DNA of 33,203 nucleotides from positions 1 through 33,203 of the forward strand of contig JADLDI010000034.1 of the NCBI GenBank assembly GCA_020846745.1, given 5' to 3'. Below the pieces are notes generated by a model. The model ran no database searches, had not been told where the DNA came from, and saw only the letters and a program-made list of their open reading frames with translations. Positions 28,964 through 33,203 of this stretch are shown in pieces. The translations under genes were made by a program, and so were the position numbers. Every line of letters begins with the position of its first letter. Position 1 is the first letter of the stretch. Source of the stretch: Bryobacterales bacterium (GTDB lineage: Bacteria > Acidobacteriota > Terriglobia > Bryobacterales > Bryobacteraceae).

Positions 28964-29953
28964 ATGACATTATCGATCGTGATCATTTGTTGGAACGATT
29001 GGCACTTCCTCAAAGCTTGTCTCTCATCCCTCTTAACGGATACATACGGTGTTGACTACGAGATCATAGTATCTGATAACGGCTCTACCGATGGCTCAGT
29101 AGAGCGAGTTCGGGAATGCTTTCCCTCAGTTCGCGTTATTGAAAACGGTGCGAACGTCGGCTTTGCCAAAGGGAATAATGCTGGCATCCGTGAGGCAGTT
29201 GGAGAATATATATTAATATTGAATCCCGACACGGTTGTCCATCCTGGATCGCTTTCCCGTTGGCTGATGTTCGCCGACCGGCACCCGGAAGCCGGTGCCT
29301 TCGGCTGCAGAGTTCTCAATCCAGATGGTAGCTATCAGGAATCGGCCCGCCCATTTCCCACAATTGGGCGTGCTCTGCTGTCTGCGCTCTACTTACGTCC
29401 GCTTGCGCGTTTCGGAAAGTTGTTCCAATCAGATCGCTACTATGGATGGGCAGGGGATACAGAGCGGACCGTCGACTGGCAGTCCGGCTGCTGCGTTATG
29501 TTCCGGAGTCATATTCTCAAGAGCCTCGGTGGCTTCGACGAACGCTTCTTCTATCATTATGAAGAAGTGGATTTGTGCCGCCGTGTGTGGAAGGCTCACT
29601 ACACCGTTCGATATACTCCAACGGTAACTATCACTCATTGGGGCGGTCAATCAGTTGGCAGATTCCCTCTTCGGTTCGCGCTTGAAACGAGCAGAAACAG
29701 GTACCGTTATTTCTATAAACATTTTGGGCGTAGCGGCGCCACACGTTGTCGCTGGGTTATACTCACCCATCTGCGTATTCGGCAGCTTGGCTATGGCGTA
29801 CTTCACCTTATCCGACCAACGGATGCGTTGAAGCGTCGTCTTAGCACGTATCGCGTGGCCATCGTATTCAATCAGCGCCTCGACCCTATTGCGTTCGTAG
29901 AAAACGGTACGGAGCCTGAGCTTGAAAACGAAGACACATCACGCGTTCTGTGA
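28964..29953 (+). CDS. Family 2 glycosyltransferase (rhamnosyltransferase-like)
   Basis: This 329-residue enzyme has a GT-A fold: LSIVIICWNDWHFLKACLSS, IIVSDNGSTDGSVERVRECF, ANVGFAKGNNAGI and ILILNPDTVV, where NPD stands for the DxD metal site. FDERFFYHYEEVDLCRRVWK is the ED-type acceptor/base region of WbbL-like rhamnosyltransferases. It should add a sugar to the lipid-linked repeat in the cytoplasm. An in-frame GTG at 28940 is possible, but the ATG at 28964 begins just before the conserved first strand. It follows the FemAB-like gene by 43 bases. Confidence 0.9.
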   Translation: MTLSIVIICWNDWHFLKACLSSLLTDTYGVDYEIIVSDNGSTDGSVERVRECFPSVRVIENGANVGFAKGNNAGIREAVGEYILILNPDTVVHPGSLSRWLMFADRHPEAGAFGCRVLNPDGSYQESARPFPTIGRALLSALYLRPLARFGKLFQSDRYYGWAGDTERTVDWQSGCCVMFRSHILKSLGGFDERFFYHYEEVDLCRRVWKAHYTVRYTPTVTITHWGGQSVGRFPLRFALETSRNRYRYFYKHFGRSGATRCRWVILTHLRIRQLGYGVLHLIRPTDALKRRLSTYRVAIVFNQRLDPIAFVENGTEPELENEDTSRVL

Positions 29954-30034
29954 CAGCCACGCTTCGCGGGTGCTAAGCCGACGCTATACCAACACTACTT
30001 ACCGGACCACATCTGAAAAGGAGAGCATACTTCG

Positions 30035-31054
30035 ATGAGCACATCTTTGGTAACCGGCGGAGCCGGCTTCATAGGCTCCCATGTCTCTGATCATCTCATC
30101 CGCATAGGGCACGATGTCGTTGTGCTGGATGACTTAAGTGGTGGGTTCCCTGAGAATATACCCAGCGAGGCAACTTTTGTCCGCGGCTCTATATTGGATC
30201 ACAACCTTGTCGACAGCCTCTTCACTCGGTTCGCGTTTGATTACGTGTATCATTTAGCGGCGTATGCAGCTGAGGGGTTGAGCCATTTTATCAAACGTTT
30301 CAACTACACGAACAATATGATCGGATCCATTAACTTGATTAATGCATCTGTTAACTTCGGTGTGAAGTGTTTTGTCTTTACTTCTTCAATCGCCGTTTAC
30401 GGCGCCAATCAATGCCCTATGTCCGAGGACGTTATTCCTACTCCCGAAGATTCCTATGGGATTGCTAAGCTTGCAGTAGAGCAGGATCTTCGAGTGAGCC
30501 ACGACATGTTCGGTCTGGACTACGTTATCTTCCGGCCACACAATGTTTACGGCGAACGCCAAAATATCGGCGACCGCTACCGGAATGTAGTTGGGATTTT
30601 TATGAACCAACTCCTTCGTGGTGAGCCTATGACGATATACGGCGATGGCACCCAACAGCGGGCATTCAGTCACATTGATGATGTTGCTCCGGTGATTGCG
30701 ACGTCGGTAGACTACCCCCTGGCTAGAAACCACGTTTTCAACATAGGCGCGGATGTGCCGTACACGGTAAATGAATTAGCTGAAGTCATCGCACACGCCA
30801 TGGGGCTGCCAGCACGTGTGGTTCACCTTGATCCGCGAAACGAGGTTAAAATTGCTTTTTCCGATCACAGGAAGGCCGATAATCTGTTTGGGAGCCGCAA
30901 GAAAACAGCCCTGCAGGACGGCATAGACCGGATGACAGCGTGGGTTCGAAAGCACGGTGCAAGAGAAAGTAGCACGTTTGAAGGAATCGAGGTGCAAAAG
31001 AATATGCCCCCCGCGTGGCTTCAAGTGCTCAGCAACAGCGCTTTCGAAAGGTGA
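30035..31054 (+). CDS. NAD-dependent sugar epimerase/dehydratase (extended SDR, GalE-like)
   Basis: This is a 339-residue extended short-chain dehydrogenase. The N-terminal Rossmann motif is VTGGAGFIGSHVSDHL (GxxGxxG), followed by VYHLAAYAAEG. The catalytic residues are Ser in FVFTSSIAVYG and Tyr/Lys in EDSYGIAKLAVEQ (YxxxK). RPHNVYGERQN and GDGTQQRAFSHIDD are typical of nucleotide-sugar epimerases. It should supply a nucleotide sugar precursor, for instance by 4-epimerisation; the exact substrate cannot be told. AAGGAGAG (30018-30024) lies ten bases before the ATG. The C-terminal 30 residues extend beyond the usual domain. Confidence 0.9.
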   Translation: MSTSLVTGGAGFIGSHVSDHLIRIGHDVVVLDDLSGGFPENIPSEATFVRGSILDHNLVDSLFTRFAFDYVYHLAAYAAEGLSHFIKRFNYTNNMIGSINLINASVNFGVKCFVFTSSIAVYGANQCPMSEDVIPTPEDSYGIAKLAVEQDLRVSHDMFGLDYVIFRPHNVYGERQNIGDRYRNVVGIFMNQLLRGEPMTIYGDGTQQRAFSHIDDVAPVIATSVDYPLARNHVFNIGADVPYTVNELAEVIAHAMGLPARVVHLDPRNEVKIAFSDHRKADNLFGSRKKTALQDGIDRMTAWVRKHGARESSTFEGIEVQKNMPPAWLQVLSNSAFER

Positions 31055-31124
31055 CTATAGCTAAAGGAGTAGCGGGGTCGTTTTTGGAAGTAGCAGCGAT
31101 AGCTTCTGTGAAGCGCCAGTTGAT

Positions 31125-31994
31125 ATGAACAGAAAGTATTATGTTATTATATCACCTGTACGTGATGAAGTGGCACACTTCCGATTGACAGCGGAATCCG
31201 TCCTTCGGCAATCGATTCTGCCTCTTGAATGGGTGATAGTGGATGATGGCTCAACAGACGGAACCACAGCAATCATCGCTGAATACGCTCAGCGCTACCC
31301 TTGGATACGTGCCGTGTATCGGAGCAATCGCGGAGGACGTAAGCCCGGAGGTGGTGTAGTGGAAAGCTTCAACACTGGCTACAAGGCACTTCAGACGAAG
31401 CAGTGGGAGTTCATCGTGAAATTGGATGGCGACTTATCATTTGAGCCCACGTATTTTGAACAATGCTTCGCACACTTCGCAGCTGAGCCAACGCTTGGAA
31501 TCGGTGGCGGCTTGATTTGCAATCTCGTCAACGGTGCCTTACAAAGTGAACACTGCCCTGCCTTTCATGTGAGAGGAGCAACCAAAATATACCGCAAGCT
31601 CTGCTGGGACTCACTGGGAGGGCTTTGGCCCGCGCCAGGTTGGGACACCTTTGATGAAGTTAAAGCCAACATGCTCGGGTGGAGAACTCGAACTTTCCAG
31701 GACCTACACCTCATACACTACCGACCTACAGGTTCCGCTGACGGCATCTGGAGCGGACTGGTAAAAAATGGGAGAGCCAACTATATTTGTGGCTATCATC
31801 CGTTGTTCATGTTGGCGAAATGCATTCGACGCTTGGTAAAGCGTCCATTTGTGATTGGCTCGGTTGGGTTGTTCTATGGGTTTCTAACCGCGTACGTTAG
31901 GAAGATACCACGAGTCGATGATGAATCGGCGATCCAATACCTCAGACATCAGCAAATCAAACGCCTCATTGGACAAGACAGCATGTGGAACTGA
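31125..31994 (+). CDS. Family 2 glycosyltransferase
   Basis: This 289-residue GT-A enzyme starts YYVIISPVRDEVAHFRLTAE, followed by WVIVDDGSTDGTTAIIAEYA. The metal-binding motif is FIVKLDGDLSF (D-G-D). WDTFDEVKANMLGWRT carries an acidic residue at the likely base position. A C-terminal hydrophobic stretch (FVIGSVGLFYGFLTAYV) may anchor it to the membrane. It is the second GT2 of the cassette and probably adds another sugar of the repeat unit. No good ribosome binding site precedes the ATG. Confidence 0.88.
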   Translation: MNRKYYVIISPVRDEVAHFRLTAESVLRQSILPLEWVIVDDGSTDGTTAIIAEYAQRYPWIRAVYRSNRGGRKPGGGVVESFNTGYKALQTKQWEFIVKLDGDLSFEPTYFEQCFAHFAAEPTLGIGGGLICNLVNGALQSEHCPAFHVRGATKIYRKLCWDSLGGLWPAPGWDTFDEVKANMLGWRTRTFQDLHLIHYRPTGSADGIWSGLVKNGRANYICGYHPLFMLAKCIRRLVKRPFVIGSVGLFYGFLTAYVRKIPRVDDESAIQYLRHQQIKRLIGQDSMWN

Positions 31995-32023
31995 TAGAAG
32001 CTTGAGTTAGTGTGTGCCCTGTC

Positions 32024-32061
32024 ACAGTAAACAGTTCTAAAAACAGTAAACAGTTCTAACA
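32024..32061. repeat. Tandem 19-base duplication before the methyltransferase gene
   Basis: ACAGTAAACAGTTCTAAAA (32024-32042) is followed directly by ACAGTAAACAGTTCTAACA (32043-32061), 18 of 19 identical and exact over 17. It ends one base before the methyltransferase ATG and displaces any ribosome binding site. Confidence 0.85.
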
Positions 32062-32062
32062 T

Positions 32063-32920
32063 ATGACTAAGCGTGATATGGTTCGTGCCTGGTTCGATGC
32101 GCCTGAACATTATCTCGAGCGCCGTGAGTTTGACATCCGAATTCGGAGGGATGCAGTAGCTGAGCTGACACGTGGTCTAATTGTACATCACATGCTCGAC
32201 ATTGGCTGTGGTGACGGCTCGATCTCAATTCCTCTACTCAGCCATAATAGACGACTTACTTTATTAGATGTTTCCAGTGGTATGTTAGCCATCGCGCGAG
32301 CCAACGTCCGGCCTAGTCTTAACATGCTCGTGGAGTTCGTGAATCATGACTTGCTAGAGGCGCGACTCCGTTCAGAGTCTTTCGACTTAGTGTTGTGTTT
32401 GGGGGTGCTTGCGCATGTCGACTCGGTTGCGGAAGTAATTGCGGAAATGGCTCGTGTCTTGCGACCGGGCGGGTCCCTTCTGTTGGAGTTTACGGATAGC
32501 CGACATCCCTGGGGGCGGTGTTTGCAACGGCTTGCCTCCCTACCCGGTGTCAGGTCGAGATCGAGCCGTGTGTCGCCACCACTGTATGCTTTGAATCAAC
32601 TGACGCATGCAGCTATTGTTCGTCTATGTCAAGATAATGCTCTTCAGCCGAAAGAGTGCTATCGCTATGGCCATCTCCCTCCTGGCACGTGTAGGTTAAT
32701 CGGACATCATCGAATGTATCAGCTGAGTCGCCTTCTGTTCGGCTGCGTGAGTAGCAACCGTAATTGCTGGCTGGGGAATGAGTTCATTTACCGGTTGGAG
32801 AAGGCCCCAGCTATTATGAGGAGCTCTCAGGAACGTGCTAGTGTTAACGGTGATCAAGAAACGAATTTTTCTGGGCATGACGCCGCTCTGCGCAGCTTAA
32901 GCCTGAGGTATTCGAGATAG
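32063..32920 (+). CDS. SAM-dependent class I methyltransferase, C-terminus probably replaced
   Basis: This is a 285-residue methyltransferase. Motif I is HHMLDIGCGDGSISIPLL (residues 42-59) and the acidic strand end is LTLLDVSSGMLAIARANV. Motif IV lies at FDLVLCLGVLAHVDSVAEVI, and RVLRPGGSLLLEFTDS follows. It may methylate a sugar of the EPS repeat or a nucleotide sugar. The start is uncertain: no ribosome binding site precedes the ATG at 32063, and the ATG at 32078 is an alternative. The final about 15 codons run through sequence with the composition of the minus-strand gene below and overlap it by 67 bases, so the natural C-terminus may be lost. Confidence 0.82.
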   Translation: MTKRDMVRAWFDAPEHYLERREFDIRIRRDAVAELTRGLIVHHMLDIGCGDGSISIPLLSHNRRLTLLDVSSGMLAIARANVRPSLNMLVEFVNHDLLEARLRSESFDLVLCLGVLAHVDSVAEVIAEMARVLRPGGSLLLEFTDSRHPWGRCLQRLASLPGVRSRSSRVSPPLYALNQLTHAAIVRLCQDNALQPKECYRYGHLPPGTCRLIGHHRMYQLSRLLFGCVSSNRNCWLGNEFIYRLEKAPAIMRSSQERASVNGDQETNFSGHDAALRSLSLRYSR

Positions 32921-33189
32921 CCATCGGGCAGGGGCTGCAGTTGCAGTTCTTCAATGACGGGCCGGAAGTACGCCAGCGAGCGGACCTTGGAAAGCGGCGG
33001 CAGGGCAGGGTCACGGTGGAGCCGGCGCAGCGAACCAAGCAGCAGAGCAGACTCGATGAGGGGCAGTGACACACTCTCAGCAAACAGCCTTCGGGCCGTG
33101 GTCTGATCGGTCGCCGTAGGCCGCAATGGAGTGTCCGGCAGATCTGTGTAAAGGGTGAGCACCGCCGCAACAAACTCCGCCTCACTCAT
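32854..33189 (-). CDS. Short protein of unknown function, possibly mobile-element associated
   Basis: This is a 111-residue protein with a good ribosome binding site (GGAGGA) seven bases before the ATG. It is helical, Leu/Arg-rich, with FVAAVLTLYTDLPDTPLR, ATDQTTARRLF, LPLIESALLLGSLRRLHRD, and PPLSKVRSLAYFRPVIEEL. Similar short proteins occur in acidobacterial genomes, in my recollection near integrases or insertion elements, but I do not recognise a named family. Its GC content resembles the left part of the window, unlike the cassette beside it. The last residues (CPEKFVS) are encoded by AT-rich sequence, so the 3' end may have been exchanged at the junction near 32.88 kb. It overlaps the methyltransferase tail to tail by 67 bases. 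Confidence 0.65.
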   Translation of the reverse strand: MSEAEFVAAVLTLYTDLPDTPLRPTATDQTTARRLFAESVSLPLIESALLLGSLRRLHRDPALPPLSKVRSLAYFRPVIEELQLQPLPDGYLEYLRLKLRRAASCPEKFVS

Positions 33190-33203
33190 TTCTTCTTCCT
33201 CCG

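Noticed and set aside
22844..31087. GTCGTTTTTGG occurs in two leaders (22844 and 31077)
   Set aside because: An 11-base match is expected many times by chance in a window of this size.
1..33203. CRISPR array, prophage or complete insertion sequence
   Set aside because: No regularly spaced repeats, phage genes or transposase genes were seen.

Overview
The window looks like a chromosomal exopolysaccharide (EPS) locus from an Acidobacteriota member of the Solibacter/Bryobacter type. The main reasons are a secreted NHL-repeat protein that ends in the C-terminal domain catalogued for Solibacter (TIGR03437-like), several secreted Ig-like and cohesin-like proteins typical of that group, and EPS proteins resembling the exosortase/PEP-CTERM-associated sets. 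No exosortase gene lies inside the window. These assignments come from reading the sequence; no database search was run.

Left part (1-8.8 kb, mostly minus strand). A 5'-complete but truncated secreted cohesin-like protein runs off the left edge. A PilZ protein (plus strand) follows. Next come a histidine kinase and sigma-54-type response regulator pair and a NarL/LuxR-type regulator, all on the minus strand. Two secreted Ig-domain proteins follow, probably as one minus-strand operon.

Middle part (8.9-22.7 kb, plus strand, high GC). The order is: a Wza-like export protein translationally coupled to the NHL beta-propeller protein; a Wzz/GumC-like co-polymerase, an ExeA-like ATPase and a CpsD-like BY-kinase; a NusG/RfaH paralogue and a small HTH protein; a Gfo/Idh/MocA dehydrogenase and a DegT aminotransferase; then a WcaJ-type sugar transferase with a degenerate GGDEF-like N-terminus, a left-handed-helix acyltransferase and a polysaccharide deacetylase. 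The dehydrogenase, aminotransferase and acyltransferase together suggest a 2,3-diamino sugar (acid). 

Right part (22.8-32.9 kb, plus strand, clearly AT-richer). It holds a secreted beta-helix protein, a Wzx flippase, a Wzy-like polymerase, a FemAB/GNAT-like protein, two GT2 glycosyltransferases, an NAD-dependent epimerase and a methyltransferase. This looks like an exchangeable Wzx/Wzy sugar cassette. It ends at about 32.88 kb, where a GC-rich minus-strand gene of unknown function overlaps the methyltransferase tail.

Regulation is the most interesting part. There is a near-consensus sigma-54 promoter (12994-13009) before the Wzz-like gene and weaker ones before the PilZ, Wza-like and sugar transferase genes, in a locus that encodes its own sigma-54 activator. 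An 11-base stretch matching the RfaH ops element at 10 positions lies in the leader of the sugar transferase operon, about 2.8 kb downstream of a NusG/RfaH paralogue gene. Together these suggest EPS control by sigma-54 initiation followed by processive antitermination.
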